Positions 43,608-53,543 of a stretch of 64,000 nt of DNA are shown piece after piece. The position numbers were made by a program, and so were the translations under genes. This stretch comes from Microbacterium forte (lineage in GTDB: Bacteria > Actinomycetota > Actinomycetes > Actinomycetales > Microbacteriaceae). Position 1 is the stretch's first letter. Each line of letters begins with the position of its first letter. The stretch lies in contig NZ_CP116871.1 in the NCBI RefSeq assembly GCF_031885415.1, forward strand, positions 3,689,260 through 3,753,259. The letters run 5' to 3'. The notes beneath the pieces were generated by a model that worked only from the letters and a program-made list of their open reading frames with translations, did no database searches and was not told the DNA's origin.

Positions 43608-46111
43608 TGCGCGTCCCGCTTTCGTGGCTGCGTGAGTACGTCGATCTGGCAGCGGATGCGACGCCCGAAGACGTTCTGGCGGCGATGGTCACCGTCGGCT
43701 TCGAGGAGGAGGATATCCACCGCTTCGAGATCTCGGGTCCCGTCGTGGTCGGACAGGTCGTCTCCCTCGAGGGGGAGCCGCAGTCCAACGGCAAGACGAT
43801 CAACTGGTGCCAGGTCGACGTCGGCGAGGCGAACGGCGGCATCCGCGGGATCGTCTGCGGAGCGCACAACTTCGTCGCCGGCGACAAGGTCGTGGTGACC
43901 CTGCCGGGCGCTGTGCTGCCTGGGCCGTTCCCGATCGCCGCCCGCAAGACCTACGGTCATGTGTCCGACGGCATGATCGCCTCGGCGCGGGAGCTCGGTC
44001 TGGGTGACGAGCACAACGGCATCCTCGTTCTCGCCGACCTCGGAATCGACGCTCCCGTCGGCACCGACGCGATCAGCCTGCTCGGTCTCGACGATGTCGC
44101 GGTCGAGATCAACGTGACGCCCGACCGCGGGTACGCGTTCTCGCTCCGAGGTGTCGCACGCGAGTACTCGCACGCCACCGGAGCGACGTTCCGCGACCCG
44201 GCCGAACGCGACTTCGCCGAACTCCAGCCCGGAACCGGTCACACGGCGATCGTCGACGACGCCGCCCCCGTGCGCGGCCGCGTCGGGGCGAGTGAGTTCG
44301 TCACCCGTGTCGTCCGCGACGTCGACCCGTCGCGCCCGACCCCGCCGTGGATGATCGCTCGCCTGTCGCTCGCCGGCATGCGCTCGCTCGGCATCCTGAT
44401 CGACATCACCAACTACGTGATGCTCGAGCTGGGGCAGCCGCTGCACGGATACGACCTCGACAAGCTTTCGGGCGGCATCACGGTGCGCCGTGCGACCCCC
44501 GGTGAGAAGATGACGACTCTCGACGGCCAGGAGCGAAAGCTCCACGTCGAGGATCTTCTGATCACCGATGGATCCGGGCCCATCGGCCTGGCCGGTGTCA
44601 TGGGTGGTGGCACGACCGAGATGAGCGACACGACGCGCAACGTCCTCATCGAGGCAGCGACGTTCGACCCGGTGACGATCGCGCGCACGGCGCGTCGTCA
44701 CAAGCTCCCCAGCGAGGCGTCCAAGCGCTTCGAGCGCGGCGTCGACCCTCTGGTGCCGTTCGTCGCGGCTCGTCGAGCCGCCGACCTGATGGTCGAGTTC
44801 GCCGGCGGCACGCTCACCGAAGAGGGTGGCGCGCTGTTCGCCGAGGTCTTCGTCGCCGAGATCGAGCTGCCGCGAGGATTCGTACAGGGACTCATCGGGG
44901 TCGACTACTCCGACGACGAGATCGTGGGCGCGCTCACGACGATCGGTGGCGAGGTCACCGAGACGGATGCCGGCTGGGTCGTCATCCCGCCGACCTGGCG
45001 CCCGGACCTCACCGACAAGTGGTCTCTTGCTGAAGAGGTCGCGCGCATCCACGGTCTCGACCGCATCCCCTCGGTGCTGCCGACGCCTCCGTCCGGCCGC
45101 GGCCTGACGCCGCACCAGCAGGGGCGACGTCGCGTGGCTGACGCGCTCGCAGCAGCCGGTCTCGTCGAGACGCCCTCCTTCCCCTTCACCACCGACGCCG
45201 AGAACGACCTGCACGGTTCGGCGTCGGGAGAGCACCTGCCCAGCATCCGGCTCGCGAACCCGCTCGACGGCTCTGCTCCGTTCCTGCGTCGGTCGCTCAT
45301 CCCGGGACTGCTGCAGACCGCGCATCGCAACATCTCGCGCGGCCTCACGGATCTCGCGCTGTTCGAGACCGGCGTCGTGTTCCTGCCCGAGCCCGGTGTC
45401 GAGTACGGCACCGATGATGTTCCGCCGCTCGGCGTGCGTCCGTCGGACGAGACCCTCGCCGCGCTGAACGCGTCGATCCCGCCGCAGCACCGCCACGTCG
45501 CGGCGCTGTTCACGGGCAATGTCGTGGCACGCCAGCCCGGCCGTGCGGCTGAAGCGGCCGGTCTGTCGGAAGCGCTGGACGCGGCTCGCGTCATCGCCGC
45601 AGCTGCCGGCGTGGACATCGAGGTGGCCCAGGGCGAGCGCGCGGCACTGCACCCCGGGCGCACCGGCGTGCTGTCGGTCGGCGGCGTCGAGGTCGGCTAT
45701 GTCGGAGAACTCCACCCCGACGTCGCAGCGGGAGCAGACCTGCCGGGTCGCGCGACCGTGCTCGAGCTCGATCTCGACGGAATCCTCACGCTGGCGAACG
45801 CGCGTGCGGTCGCCGCCTCGCTGTCGACGTTCCCGGCCGCCACGCAGGACGTGTCGCTCGTGCTCGGGGCTGACGTCCCCGCCGGCGACGTCAAGGCTGC
45901 GCTGGCCGACGGCGCAGGAGAGCTCCTAGAGGCGATCCGACTCGTCGACGACTACCGCGGAGACGGCGTCGCGGAAGGGCAGAAGAGTCTCACCTTCGCT
46001 CTGCGGTTCCGCGCGGACGATCGCACGCTCACCGCGGCCGAGGCGACCGAGGCGAAGCTCGCGGGCGTCGCTGTCACGGCCGAGCGCTTCGGCGCGACGC
46101 TGCGCGACTGA
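43607..46111 (+). CDS. pheT: Phenylalanyl-tRNA synthetase, beta subunit
   Basis: The 834-residue beta subunit has a tRNA-binding OB domain (~40-155, VVVGQVVSLEGEPQSNGKTI), B3/B4 editing domain (~220-400), B5 domain (~410-485), a catalytic-like domain (~490-720) and the anticodon-binding FDX-ACB domain at the C-terminus (~740-833, FPAATQDVSLVLGADVPAGD). Length is usual. ATG 43607 starts the conserved MRVPLSWLREYVDL; the longer frame upstream lies inside pheS. A hairpin follows the stop. Confidence 0.97.
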   Translation: MRVPLSWLREYVDLAADATPEDVLAAMVTVGFEEEDIHRFEISGPVVVGQVVSLEGEPQSNGKTINWCQVDVGEANGGIRGIVCGAHNFVAGDKVVVTLPGAVLPGPFPIAARKTYGHVSDGMIASARELGLGDEHNGILVLADLGIDAPVGTDAISLLGLDDVAVEINVTPDRGYAFSLRGVAREYSHATGATFRDPAERDFAELQPGTGHTAIVDDAAPVRGRVGASEFVTRVVRDVDPSRPTPPWMIARLSLAGMRSLGILIDITNYVMLELGQPLHGYDLDKLSGGITVRRATPGEKMTTLDGQERKLHVEDLLITDGSGPIGLAGVMGGGTTEMSDTTRNVLIEAATFDPVTIARTARRHKLPSEASKRFERGVDPLVPFVAARRAADLMVEFAGGTLTEEGGALFAEVFVAEIELPRGFVQGLIGVDYSDDEIVGALTTIGGEVTETDAGWVVIPPTWRPDLTDKWSLAEEVARIHGLDRIPSVLPTPPSGRGLTPHQQGRRRVADALAAAGLVETPSFPFTTDAENDLHGSASGEHLPSIRLANPLDGSAPFLRRSLIPGLLQTAHRNISRGLTDLALFETGVVFLPEPGVEYGTDDVPPLGVRPSDETLAALNASIPPQHRHVAALFTGNVVARQPGRAAEAAGLSEALDAARVIAAAAGVDIEVAQGERAALHPGRTGVLSVGGVEVGYVGELHPDVAAGADLPGRATVLELDLDGILTLANARAVAASLSTFPAATQDVSLVLGADVPAGDVKAALADGAGELLEAIRLVDDYRGDGVAEGQKSLTFALRFRADDRTLTAAEATEAKLAGVAVTAERFGATLRD

Positions 46112-46122
46112 CTCAGCGCTGC

Positions 46123-46155
46123 GCGGACTGCATTCCGGTACGGGATGCGGTCCGC
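46123..46155 (+). terminator. Hairpin downstream of pheT
   Basis: GCGGACTGCATTCC and GGGATGCGGTCCGC pair over ~14 bp with wobble pairs around a five-base loop (GGTAC), 11 nt after the pheT stop. No T-run follows. Confidence 0.55.
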
Positions 46156-46231
46156 CACGCAGCGGTCGTGGCGTCGGATGTGGAAGTGATCGCCACCGCC
46201 GAGCCGACCTGAACCTGGCTTTCCCGCGAGG

Positions 46232-46237
46232 TAGCGT
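46232..46237 (+). promoter_or_regulatory. -10 box of leaderless promoter (DUF402 gene)
   Basis: TAGCGT is 6 nt before ATG 46244; it is only 3 nt before the in-frame GTG 46241, so the ATG is favoured. Confidence 0.45.
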
Positions 46238-46243
46238 GTCGTG

Positions 46244-46960
46244 ATGAGCATCCTTCCCCACAGCACGCCTGCGGCGGTTCCCGATGGCGTCCGACCGATG
46301 GGCGAGGCGCCCTTCCTCGACCCGGGCGATCAGATCTCCTGGCACTACCGGAAGCCGGGGTGGCAGCCCGGAGACGCGTCGACGATCACACCCATGCGAG
46401 TGGTCCGCGACGACGAGCGGGGCCTCGTCGCCTGGCTCGCTCCGGGCACGCTGCAGGAGGGGCAGGGCACTCCGGCAGGCGAGCGCATCCGAACGGTTCC
46501 GCTCGAGCGGCGATGGCTGGACCCGCGGACGCGGATCGTGGAGGAGTGGTGGGGCAACGGCATCCTGCGGATCGCCCCCGCAGGCGCCGCGTGGTCGGTG
46601 TGGCTCTTCTGGAGCGATGTGAGCGGGGCGGAGTGGCAGTTCGCCGGCTGGTACGTGAACCTCGAGAACGCGCACCTGCGCACCGACCGCGACACCTACT
46701 CGTCGGACCACATCCTCGACGTCGAGATCGAGCCGGACGGCCGGGTGCATCTGAAGGATGAGGACGAGCTGATCGCGGCCGTCGAGCAGGGCCGTCTCAC
46801 ATCCGAGCAGGCGGCGCAGATCGAGCGGCACGCCGACGCGGCGATCGCGTCGTACCGCGACGGTGACTGGCCGTTCGCCGCGGAATGGCGCGACTGGCGG
46901 CCGGATCCCTCCTGGACCGTCCCGGAGCTCACGGGGCTGTCAGACCTCCGTCCGCGGTGA
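46244..46960 (+). CDS. DUF402 domain-containing protein
   Basis: The 238-residue soluble protein carries a DUF402 domain (~65-215): GNGILRIAPAGAAWSVWLFWS, FAGWYVNLENAHLRTD, and DHILDVEIEPDGRVHLKDEDEL with the conserved Asp/Glu set. Members such as FomD and the Ntdp family are nucleotide phosphatases or phosphonate hydrolases that use these acidic residues for metal binding, so a phosphoester hydrolase role is plausible. The N-terminal 60 residues are less conserved. It is a single gene. Confidence 0.82.
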   Translation: MSILPHSTPAAVPDGVRPMGEAPFLDPGDQISWHYRKPGWQPGDASTITPMRVVRDDERGLVAWLAPGTLQEGQGTPAGERIRTVPLERRWLDPRTRIVEEWWGNGILRIAPAGAAWSVWLFWSDVSGAEWQFAGWYVNLENAHLRTDRDTYSSDHILDVEIEPDGRVHLKDEDELIAAVEQGRLTSEQAAQIERHADAAIASYRDGDWPFAAEWRDWRPDPSWTVPELTGLSDLRPR

Positions 46961-47024
46961 ACCCGGCATCCGCCGTGAGCGGAAGACACTTCCCCTCGCA
47001 CGGCGGAGATGGTGGCATGGGTCC

Positions 47025-47990
47025 ATGACTGACGTTCTGATCCTCGGCGGGACCGGCTGGCTGTCCGGTCGGATCGCCGGACGCCTGCTGGTGAACGGGG
47101 CGGCGGTGATGTGCCTCGCGCGAGGAGGTCGACCGTCCCCGGAGGGTGCGAGCCTGGTTCTGGCCGATCGTGACGACGCCGACGCCTATGACGCCGTCCG
47201 CGGTCGCGATTGGGACCACGTGATCGACGTCTCCTCGAATGCGGCGCACGTGGCGGCGGCGGTCGAGGCGCTCGGGGATCGAGCCGCCCGCTGGACGTAC
47301 GTCTCGTCGGTGTCGGCATACTCCGATGACGAGACGGTCGGGGCGGACGAGTCCGCGCCGTTGCATCAGCCGGCCGGCGCCGGGGATGAGTACGAGTACG
47401 GCGCGCAGAAGGTCGCCGCCGAGAACGCGGTTCGCACGCTCGGCGACCGAACGCTGATCGTGCGCCCGGGGCTGATCGTCGGGAAGGGCGACCCGAGCGA
47501 CCGCTTCGGATACTGGGCTGCGGCGTTCCTGCGCGCTCACGACGAACCCGTGCTGCTGCCCCGTGCAGACGGGCGAGACGTGCAGGTGATCGACGTCGAT
47601 GACCTGTCGGAGTTCATCAGCACGACGACTGCGACCGGAGTGATCAACACGACCGGCGACCGGCACCCGATGGCCGAGGTCATCGAGGCGGTGCGCAGGC
47701 ATGCGGATCACCGAGGAGAAACCGTCACGGCCACCGACGACTGGCTCGTGGCGAATGAGGTGGAGTACTGGGCGGGCAAGCGATCGCTGCCGCTCTGGCT
47801 CCCGAGCGACGTGACCGGATTCATGACGAGGTCGAACGCGCGCTACCGTGCGGCCGGGGGAGAGCTGCGTCCGCTCGACGAGACCATCGCCGTGGTGATC
47901 GAGGACGAGCGGGATCGCGGTGTCGATCGCGAGCGGCGCGCAGGTCTGACCCGGACAGACGAACTCGCGCTGATCCAGCTTCTGCGCTGA
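47025..47990 (+). CDS. NAD-dependent epimerase/dehydratase family reductase
   Basis: This 321-residue Rossmann protein has the dinucleotide-binding motif ILGGTGWLSGRIA at its start, SSVSAYSDDE and the YGAQKVAAE catalytic stretch (Tyr-x3-Lys) of extended SDRs, and a variable C-terminal half. It belongs to atypical extended SDRs that reduce or epimerise sugars or cofactors; the substrate is unknown. ATG 47025 is chosen because the Rossmann fold begins there; the longer frame upstream is inside the DUF402 gene. It precedes the thiamine operon without evident functional link. Confidence 0.82.
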   Translation: MTDVLILGGTGWLSGRIAGRLLVNGAAVMCLARGGRPSPEGASLVLADRDDADAYDAVRGRDWDHVIDVSSNAAHVAAAVEALGDRAARWTYVSSVSAYSDDETVGADESAPLHQPAGAGDEYEYGAQKVAAENAVRTLGDRTLIVRPGLIVGKGDPSDRFGYWAAAFLRAHDEPVLLPRADGRDVQVIDVDDLSEFISTTTATGVINTTGDRHPMAEVIEAVRRHADHRGETVTATDDWLVANEVEYWAGKRSLPLWLPSDVTGFMTRSNARYRAAGGELRPLDETIAVVIEDERDRGVDRERRAGLTRTDELALIQLLR

Positions 47991-48018
47991 CGGCGCGCGT
48001 CGCTAGACTGCGAGCAGT

Positions 48019-48093
48019 GACACGGGGTGCCGCATCCGCGGCTGAGAACAGACCCGTCGAACCTGATCTAGTTCGTACTAGCGAAGGGATGTC
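48019..48093 (+). promoter_or_regulatory. TPP riboswitch (THI element)
   Basis: The conserved aptamer parts are in order: ACGGGGTGCC, GGCTGAGA, ACCCG, GAACCTGATCTAGTTC-GTACTAGCGAAGGGA. P1 closes by GACA (48019-48022) with TGTC (48090-48093). A TAGACT -10 box (48004-48009) sits just before. The AAGGGA near the 3' end is also the thiM ribosome site, so bound TPP should block translation directly. Confidence 0.95.
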
Positions 48094-48096
48094 GCA

Positions 48097-48945
48097 ATGA
48101 GCGATCGTCTGCGTCCTGAATCCGAATCGACCCTGGCTGCCGCGGCCGGAGAGCTCCTGTCCGAGCTGCGCGAGAGTGCACCTCTGACCCACTGCATCAC
48201 CAACAGCGTCGTCACGGGGTTCACCGCCAACGTGCTGCTCGCCCTCGGCGCGGCACCGGCGATGGTCGACATCGTCGACGAAGCAGGAATGTTCGCCGGG
48301 GTGGCGTCCGGCGTCCTGATCAACCTCGGAACGCCGACCCCCGAGCAGCGGGCGGCGAGCCTCGAAGCCGCGGCCGGTGCCGTCGCCGCGGGCACTCCGT
48401 GGGTGCTGGATCCCGTCGCGATCGGCGCACTCCCGGTGCGCACGGCCCTCGCCCACGAGCTGGTCGCCTCGCGCCCCACGGCGATCAGGGGGAACGCATC
48501 CGAGATCCTCGCGCTCGCCGGACTCAGCGCAGGCGGCCGGGGTGTGGACGCGACAGACACGACAGACGATGCGGCAGAGGCAGTGCTCTCACTCGCCGCG
48601 CGTCATGGCTCTGTGGTCGCGGTGTCTGGACCGGTCGACCTGGTGACCGATGGCGTCCGTCTGCTGCGCATCGCGAACGGTCACGAGCTGCTCACCCGGG
48701 TCACCGGCGGTGGGTGCGCGCTGGGCGCGGTCATGGCCGCGTTCCTCGGCGCGGCGCGCTCGACCTCTGCCGATCCGCTCACGGCGGTGGCGTCGGCGAG
48801 CCTCGTCTACACGATCGCCGCCGAGAGGGCCGCGGTGCACGCCTCGGGCCCCGGCACCTTCGCTGTCGCTCTGCTCGACGCGCTCGCCGCCGTGCAGCCG
48901 GCTGACCTGGTGGCCTCCGCGCGCGTTCGGGAGAGCGCGCTGTGA
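48097..48945 (+). CDS. thiM: Hydroxyethylthiazole kinase
   Basis: The 282-residue ribokinase-like enzyme phosphorylates the thiazole alcohol in thiamine salvage. Family features include [48 protein letters not shown] and [16 protein letters not shown] with the catalytic Cys-containing loop. It lies directly behind a TPP riboswitch and overlaps the fused thiE-thiD-tenA gene by four bases (GTGA), so salvage and coupling steps are co-regulated by TPP. Confidence 0.95.
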   Translation: MSDRLRPESESTLAAAAGELLSELRESAPLTHCITNSVVTGFTANVLLALGAAPAMVDIVDEAGMFAGVASGVLINLGTPTPEQRAASLEAAAGAVAAGTPWVLDPVAIGALPVRTALAHELVASRPTAIRGNASEILALAGLSAGGRGVDATDTTDDAAEAVLSLAARHGSVVAVSGPVDLVTDGVRLLRIANGHELLTRVTGGGCALGAVMAAFLGAARSTSADPLTAVASASLVYTIAAERAAVHASGPGTFAVALLDALAAVQPADLVASARVRESAL

Positions 48946-51092
48946 TCGCCGACCTCTCGCTCTACCTCGTCACGGATCCGGGCCTCTGCAGTGAGCGGGG
49001 TGTCGTCGAGACCGTGCGCCTCGCTGTCGACGGGGGAGTGCGCATCGTGCAGCTGCGCGACAAGATCGCGACGGATGCCGAGACCGCCGATCAGCTGGTC
49101 GAACTGTCGCGCGTGATCGCCGGCCGTGCGATCCTCCTGGTGAACGACCGGGTCGATGCGGCGCTCGCCGCTCGCGCTCGGGGAGCTCGCGTCGACGGCG
49201 TGCATCTCGGTCAGGGCGATGCGTCGGTACTGCGGGCGCGCGAGCGACTGGGTGCCGAGGCGATCATCGGGTTGACGGCGAACACACCCGACCACTTCGA
49301 CGCGGTGGCGGCTCTGCCTGCGGGCGTGGTCGACTACCTCGGCGTCGGTGTGATCCGCCCCACCGACACGAAGCCCGACCATCCGCCGGTTCTGGGCATC
49401 GACGGCTTCCGGTCGCTCATCGAGACGTGCGCCGTGCCCTGCGTGGCCATCGGCGGCGTGGACATCGATGACACTGAGCGACTCCGCGACGCGGGCGCGG
49501 CCGGCCTCGCGGTGGTCTCGGCCATCTGCGCCGCGGTCGATCCGAAGCAGACGGCGCAGAGCTTCCTCCGGCGGTGGCGGGCGTCAGGCACGCCGCGGGT
49601 GCTCAGCATCGCCGGCAGCGATCCATCGGGCGGTGCGGGGATCCAAGCCGACCTCAAGTCCATCGCCGCGAACGGCGGGTACGGCATGGCGGCTCTGACC
49701 GCACTCACCGCTCAGAACACCGTCGGCGTGCGGGCGGTGCATGTGCCGCCCGCGGAGTTCCTGCGGGAGCAGCTCGATGCGATCTCAGACGACATCGTCA
49801 TCGATGCGGTGAAGATCGGGATGCTGGCGAATGCCGACGTGATCCGTGCGGTCTCCGACTGGCTCGATGCCATGCGGCCGCCGATCGTCGTGCTCGACCC
49901 GGTCATGGTCGCGACCAGTGGCGACCGGCTTCTCGACCGGGAGGCCGAGGTCGCGCTGCGCGGACTCCTCGAGCGCGCGCATGTCGTGACGCCCAACCTC
50001 GCCGAGCTCGCCGCGCTGGCCGACCATCCGATCGACGGGTGGGATGACGCGCTCGCGGCGGCAGCTGCGCTCTCCGACCGTGTGGGCGCGGCGGTGCTCG
50101 TGAAGGGAGGGCATCTCGACGGCGACGACGTGCCCGACGCGGTGATAGACGCTGCCGACGGAGTGAGTCGGGGGTATCCGGGCGCGCGCATCGCGACCCG
50201 CAACACGCATGGCACCGGGTGCTCGCTCTCGTCCGCCCTCGCCACCCGCCTCGCCAGGGGCGAGTCCCTCACCGACGCGGTCGCCTCGGCCCGTTCGTGG
50301 CTGCGTGAGTCTCTGACGGAGAGCGATGCGCTCCACGTCGGACGAGGACACGGGCCGATCAACCACTTCGGCGGCCTCTGGCGACGTGGCGGACTCGAGA
50401 CCACCCCCGACCGGGCGCACATCCGCGATCAGTGGTGGGAGCGGATCGCGCACCTGCGGGCAGATATCGACGAGCTGCCCTTCGTCGGCGCTCTCGCCGA
50501 CGGGACACTCGACCGCGAGTGGTTCCTGTTCTACCTTCGCCAGGATGCGCTGTACCTCCGGGAGTACGCGAGGGTCCTCGCCGAGGCCTCTCGGCTCGCA
50601 CCGACACCGCACGAGCAGGCGTTCTGGGCGGAGTCCGCGCACGGGGCGATCGCCGGAGAGCTCGAACTCCACGCGTCGTGGCTGACCCCCGGTGCGGGCG
50701 TGGAGGCGGAGACTTTCGCCGCTGATCCGGCCCCCGCGACCGTCGCGTACCTCGACCATCTGCGATCGGTCGCCTTCGGCGCAGACTACGCCGAGCTCAT
50801 CGCCGCCGTGCTGCCGTGCTTCTGGCTCTACACCGATCTCGGGACGCGTCTGCACTCGGGGGCGTTCGGCGAGTACGCCCGCGATCCGCAGCATCCCTAT
50901 GCATCGTGGCTCGCGACCTACGCCGATCCGGCCTTCGAGGCGGCGACAGAGCAGGCGGTCGGCTACGTGATGGACGCGGCGGCGCAGTCGGATGCCCCGC
51001 GGCGTCGACGGATGCTCCGAGCGTTCGAGGTCTCGAGCGCCCACGAGCTCGCGTTCTTCGCGGCGCCGGCGCTCCCCGTGCCTGCCGGATGA
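48942..51092 (+). CDS. Trifunctional ThiE-ThiD-TenA fusion (thiamine synthesis/salvage)
   Basis: This 716-residue protein joins three enzymes. Residues 1-~212 are thiamine-phosphate synthase ([34 protein letters not shown]). Residues ~217-475 are HMP/HMP-P kinase ([50 protein letters not shown]). Residues ~490-716 are TenA, the aminopyrimidine aminohydrolase, with the catalytic Cys626 in LPCFWLY (TenA-C type). It makes thiamine phosphate from HMP and the ThiM product and recovers HMP from thiamine breakdown. The start GTG 48942 is coupled to thiM. Confidence 0.93.
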   Translation: MIADLSLYLVTDPGLCSERGVVETVRLAVDGGVRIVQLRDKIATDAETADQLVELSRVIAGRAILLVNDRVDAALAARARGARVDGVHLGQGDASVLRARERLGAEAIIGLTANTPDHFDAVAALPAGVVDYLGVGVIRPTDTKPDHPPVLGIDGFRSLIETCAVPCVAIGGVDIDDTERLRDAGAAGLAVVSAICAAVDPKQTAQSFLRRWRASGTPRVLSIAGSDPSGGAGIQADLKSIAANGGYGMAALTALTAQNTVGVRAVHVPPAEFLREQLDAISDDIVIDAVKIGMLANADVIRAVSDWLDAMRPPIVVLDPVMVATSGDRLLDREAEVALRGLLERAHVVTPNLAELAALADHPIDGWDDALAAAAALSDRVGAAVLVKGGHLDGDDVPDAVIDAADGVSRGYPGARIATRNTHGTGCSLSSALATRLARGESLTDAVASARSWLRESLTESDALHVGRGHGPINHFGGLWRRGGLETTPDRAHIRDQWWERIAHLRADIDELPFVGALADGTLDREWFLFYLRQDALYLREYARVLAEASRLAPTPHEQAFWAESAHGAIAGELELHASWLTPGAGVEAETFAADPAPATVAYLDHLRSVAFGADYAELIAAVLPCFWLYTDLGTRLHSGAFGEYARDPQHPYASWLATYADPAFEAATEQAVGYVMDAAAQSDAPRRRRMLRAFEVSSAHELAFFAAPALPVPAG

Positions 51093-51102
51093 CGGACCGG
51101 AT

Positions 51103-51132
51103 TTGCGCATGCCGCGACGAGCGCGCTATCGT
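51103..51132 (+). promoter_or_regulatory. Promoter of the arg leader ORF
   Basis: TTGCGC (51103-51108) and TATCGT (51127-51132) are 18 bp apart. The -10 ends 6 nt before ATG 51139, the same leaderless spacing as many genes in this window. Confidence 0.5.
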
Positions 51133-51138
51133 CGCGGC

Positions 51139-51222
51139 ATGCCTTCGGCCGCCACCGCAACTCTGACGCTCGCTCCGAGCGCCATCGCCGTGCGCCGACG
51201 CCGCAGCGGCCGCCGACTCTAG
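51139..51222 (+). CDS. Short arginine-rich ORF, candidate arg attenuation leader peptide
   Basis: This ORF of 27 codons encodes a peptide that begins MPSAATATLTLAPSAIAV and ends RRRRSGRRL. Six of its last nine residues are Arg, using CGC four times and CGA twice. It has its own -10 box at leaderless spacing and stops 114 nt before argC, the first gene of the arginine operon. Arg-rich runs at the end of a leader ORF are the hallmark of ribosome-mediated attenuation. This function is an inference; in GC-rich DNA short Arg-rich ORFs also arise by chance. Confidence 0.5.
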   Translation: MPSAATATLTLAPSAIAVRRRRSGRRL

Positions 51223-51252
51223 GCGACCCTGCGCTTCTGCCTGCGTACGCAC

Positions 51253-51297
51253 GGCGGTCGAGTGCCGGTGTCGCCGCCCCGGTTCCCGACACTGCAC
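51253..51297 (+). promoter_or_regulatory. Possible arg attenuator: two exclusive hairpins
   Basis: Hairpin 1 pairs GGCGG (51253-51257) with CCGCC (51274-51278). Hairpin 2 pairs GTGCCGGTGTCG (51262-51273) with CGACACTGCAC (51287-51297), 10 bp with a small internal loop. The left arm of hairpin 2 lies in the loop of hairpin 1, so they are alternatives. No T-run follows, so the mechanism could be Rho-dependent or translational. Confidence 0.35.
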
Positions 51298-51324
51298 CCC
51301 GCGTTCGCCGAGGGGTCCGACCGT

Positions 51325-51330
51325 TAAGGT
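51325..51330 (+). promoter_or_regulatory. -10 box or ribosome site before argC
   Basis: TAAGGT is 6 nt before ATG 51337 and fits the leaderless pattern. The same bases contain AAGG at Shine-Dalgarno distance, so a longer transcript from the leader promoter could also be translated. Confidence 0.4.
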
Positions 51331-51336
51331 AGAAGC

Positions 51337-52389
51337 ATGACGTACTCCGTCGCCGTCTCCGGCGCATCCGGCTACGCGGGCGGCGAGATCCTGCGCCTCC
51401 TCGCGTCTCATCCCGACATCGAGATCCGCACCGTGACGGCTCACTCGAACGCCGGTCAGCCGCTCGTGCAGCATCAGCCGCACCTGCGGTCTCTCGCTCA
51501 CCTCACTCTGCAGGACACCACACCTGAGACGCTCGCAGGTCACGACATCGTGTTCCTCGCTCTGCCGCACGGTCAGTCGGGTCAGTACACGGATGCGCTC
51601 GGCGACACCCCGCTGGTGATCGACGCCGGGGCCGACCATCGCCTCACCTCGCAGGCGTCCTGGGATGCGTTCTACGGCGGCGACTTCCACGACCCCTGGG
51701 CCTACGGGGTCCCCGAGCTGCTCGTCGACGGCATCAAGCAGCGCGAGACGCTGCGCGAGGCGAAGCGGATCGCCGCCCCCGGATGCAATGCATCCACGGT
51801 GAGTCTGAGTCTCGCTCCCGGCGTCGCAGCGGGAGTGATCGACGCGGGAGACATCGTCTCGGTGCTCGCCGTCGGCCCCTCGGGTGCGGGGAAGAGCCTC
51901 AAGACCAATCTGCTCGCCAGTGAGATCCTCGGCAGCGCCAATCCCTATGCGGTCGGCGGCACCCACCGGCACATCCCCGAGATCCGCCAGGCACTCGCCG
52001 CGGCATCCGGTGCTGCCGCCGACGGCATCCGCATCTCCTTCACCCCTGTGCTCGTTCCGATGTCGCGGGGAATCCTCGCCACCTCGACCGCGCCGATCGC
52101 CGGTGACGTCAGTGACGCGGAGATCCGCGCCGCCTGGGAGGACGCCTACGGTGACGAGACATTCGTGCAGCTGCTGCCCGAGGGACAGTTCCCGCGCACG
52201 GCCGATGTCCTCGGCGCGAACACCGCACTCATCGGCCTCGCGATCGACCGTGCGGCGAACCGCGTGACGGTGGTCGCCGCGGTCGACAATCTCGTCAAGG
52301 GCACCGCAGGCGCTGCCATCCAGTCCATGAACCTCGCGTTGGGACTTCCCGAGTCCCGCGCCCTCTCAGTGAACGGAGTCGCACCGTGA
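51337..52389 (+). CDS. argC: N-acetyl-gamma-glutamyl-phosphate reductase
   Basis: The 350-residue enzyme reduces N-acetylglutamyl phosphate with NADPH, the third step of arginine synthesis. The nucleotide-binding [11 protein letters not shown] is at the N-terminus and the catalytic Cys150 is in [20 protein letters not shown] and [10 protein letters not shown] are family markers. It is the first gene of argC-argJ-argB-argD-argF-argH, all linked by four-base overlaps. Confidence 0.97.
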   Translation: MTYSVAVSGASGYAGGEILRLLASHPDIEIRTVTAHSNAGQPLVQHQPHLRSLAHLTLQDTTPETLAGHDIVFLALPHGQSGQYTDALGDTPLVIDAGADHRLTSQASWDAFYGGDFHDPWAYGVPELLVDGIKQRETLREAKRIAAPGCNASTVSLSLAPGVAAGVIDAGDIVSVLAVGPSGAGKSLKTNLLASEILGSANPYAVGGTHRHIPEIRQALAAASGAAADGIRISFTPVLVPMSRGILATSTAPIAGDVSDAEIRAAWEDAYGDETFVQLLPEGQFPRTADVLGANTALIGLAIDRAANRVTVVAAVDNLVKGTAGAAIQSMNLALGLPESRALSVNGVAP

Positions 52390-53543
52390 GCGTCACCGCC
52401 CCCGCAGGATTCGAGGCGGCCGGAGTCGCCGCCGGCCTCAAGTCGACCGGCAAGCCCGATGTCGCCGTGGTCGTCAACCGCGGCCCGCGCAAGGTCGGTG
52501 CCGCCGTGTTCACGAGCAACCGCGCCAAGGCCAACCCGATCATCTGGTCGCAGCAGGCCGTCGCCGATCGCGTGGTCGAGGCCGTCGTGCTCAACTCCGG
52601 CGGAGCGAACTGTTTCACCGGCAGCTTCGGCTTCCAGACGACGCACCAGACCGCCGAGAAGGCGGCAGAGCTGCTCGGCGTCAGCGCCGGCGACGTCCTC
52701 GTCTGCTCGACGGGGCTCATCGGGGTCGGAGACGAGGTCTTCCGCGGCAAGGTGCTCGCGGGCACCGCACAGGCGATCGCCGAGCTGTCGGCCGACGGCG
52801 GCGACGTCGCGGCGGAGGCCATCATGACGACCGACAGCGTCTCGAAGACCGCTGTCGTGAGCCGGGACGGCTGGACGATCGGCGGCATGGCGAAGGGCGC
52901 GGGCATGCTCGCCCCGGGCCTCGCGACGATGCTCGTCGTCATCACGACGGATGCCGTGCTCGAACCTCTCGAGGCCGACGCGGCGCTGCGATTCGCGACC
53001 GGCACGACGTTCGACCGCCTCGACTCCGACGGCTGCATGTCGACCAACGACCAGGTCACGCTGCTCGCCAACGGCGCCTCCGGGGTGGCCCCCGACCTCA
53101 AGCACTTCTCTGCTGCCCTCGCCGAGCTCTGCCTGGAACTCGCGGTCAAGCTGCAGAGTGATGCCGAGGGCGCGAGTCATGACATCACCATCGAGGTGCG
53201 GCACGCCGCCAGCGAGGGGGAGGCCGTCGAGGTCGGCCGCTCGGTCGCCCGCAACAACCTCTTCAAGGCCGCGATCTTCGGAAACGACCCCAACTGGGGT
53301 CGGGTGCTCGCCGCGATCGGCACGACCAACGCGCAGTTCGACCCGTACGACGTCGACGTCTGGATGAACGGCGTCCGCGTGTGCAGCGAGGGCGGCCCCG
53401 ACCGTCCGCGCGAAGAGGTCGACCTCACCCCTCGCGCCACGCACCTCGTGATCGACCTCAAAGTCGGCGAGGCCACTGCGACGATCCTCACCAACGACCT
53501 GACCCACGACTACGTGCACGAGAACAGCGCCTACGCCTCATGA
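52386..53543 (+). CDS. argJ: Ornithine acetyltransferase / N-acetylglutamate synthase
   Basis: The 385-residue enzyme moves the acetyl group from N-acetylornithine to glutamate, closing the acetyl cycle. It cuts itself into two subunits at Ala180-Thr181 ([12 protein letters not shown]); Thr181 becomes the nucleophile. [10 protein letters not shown] and [10 protein letters not shown] are also diagnostic. Start GTG 52386 overlaps the argC stop. Whether it also uses acetyl-CoA (bifunctional form) cannot be read from sequence. Confidence 0.96.
   Translation: MSVTAPAGFEAAGVAAGLKSTGKPDVAVVVNRGPRKVGAAVFTSNRAKANPIIWSQQAVADRVVEAVVLNSGGANCFTGSFGFQTTHQTAEKAAELLGVSAGDVLVCSTGLIGVGDEVFRGKVLAGTAQAIAELSADGGDVAAEAIMTTDSVSKTAVVSRDGWTIGGMAKGAGMLAPGLATMLVVITTDAVLEPLEADAALRFATGTTFDRLDSDGCMSTNDQVTLLANGASGVAPDLKHFSAALAELCLELAVKLQSDAEGASHDITIEVRHAASEGEAVEVGRSVARNNLFKAAIFGNDPNWGRVLAAIGTTNAQFDPYDVDVWMNGVRVCSEGGPDRPREEVDLTPRATHLVIDLKVGEATATILTNDLTHDYVHENSAYAS

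Noticed and set aside
43298..45715. 805-codon open frame on the minus strand opposite pheT
   Set aside because: It mirrors the codon pattern of pheT in GC-rich DNA; the product has no recognisable domain, and pheT is complete and conserved.
51093..51336. ARG box for ArgR upstream of argC
   Set aside because: No AT-rich dyad of the known type was found; the region is GC-rich and is better explained by the leader ORF.
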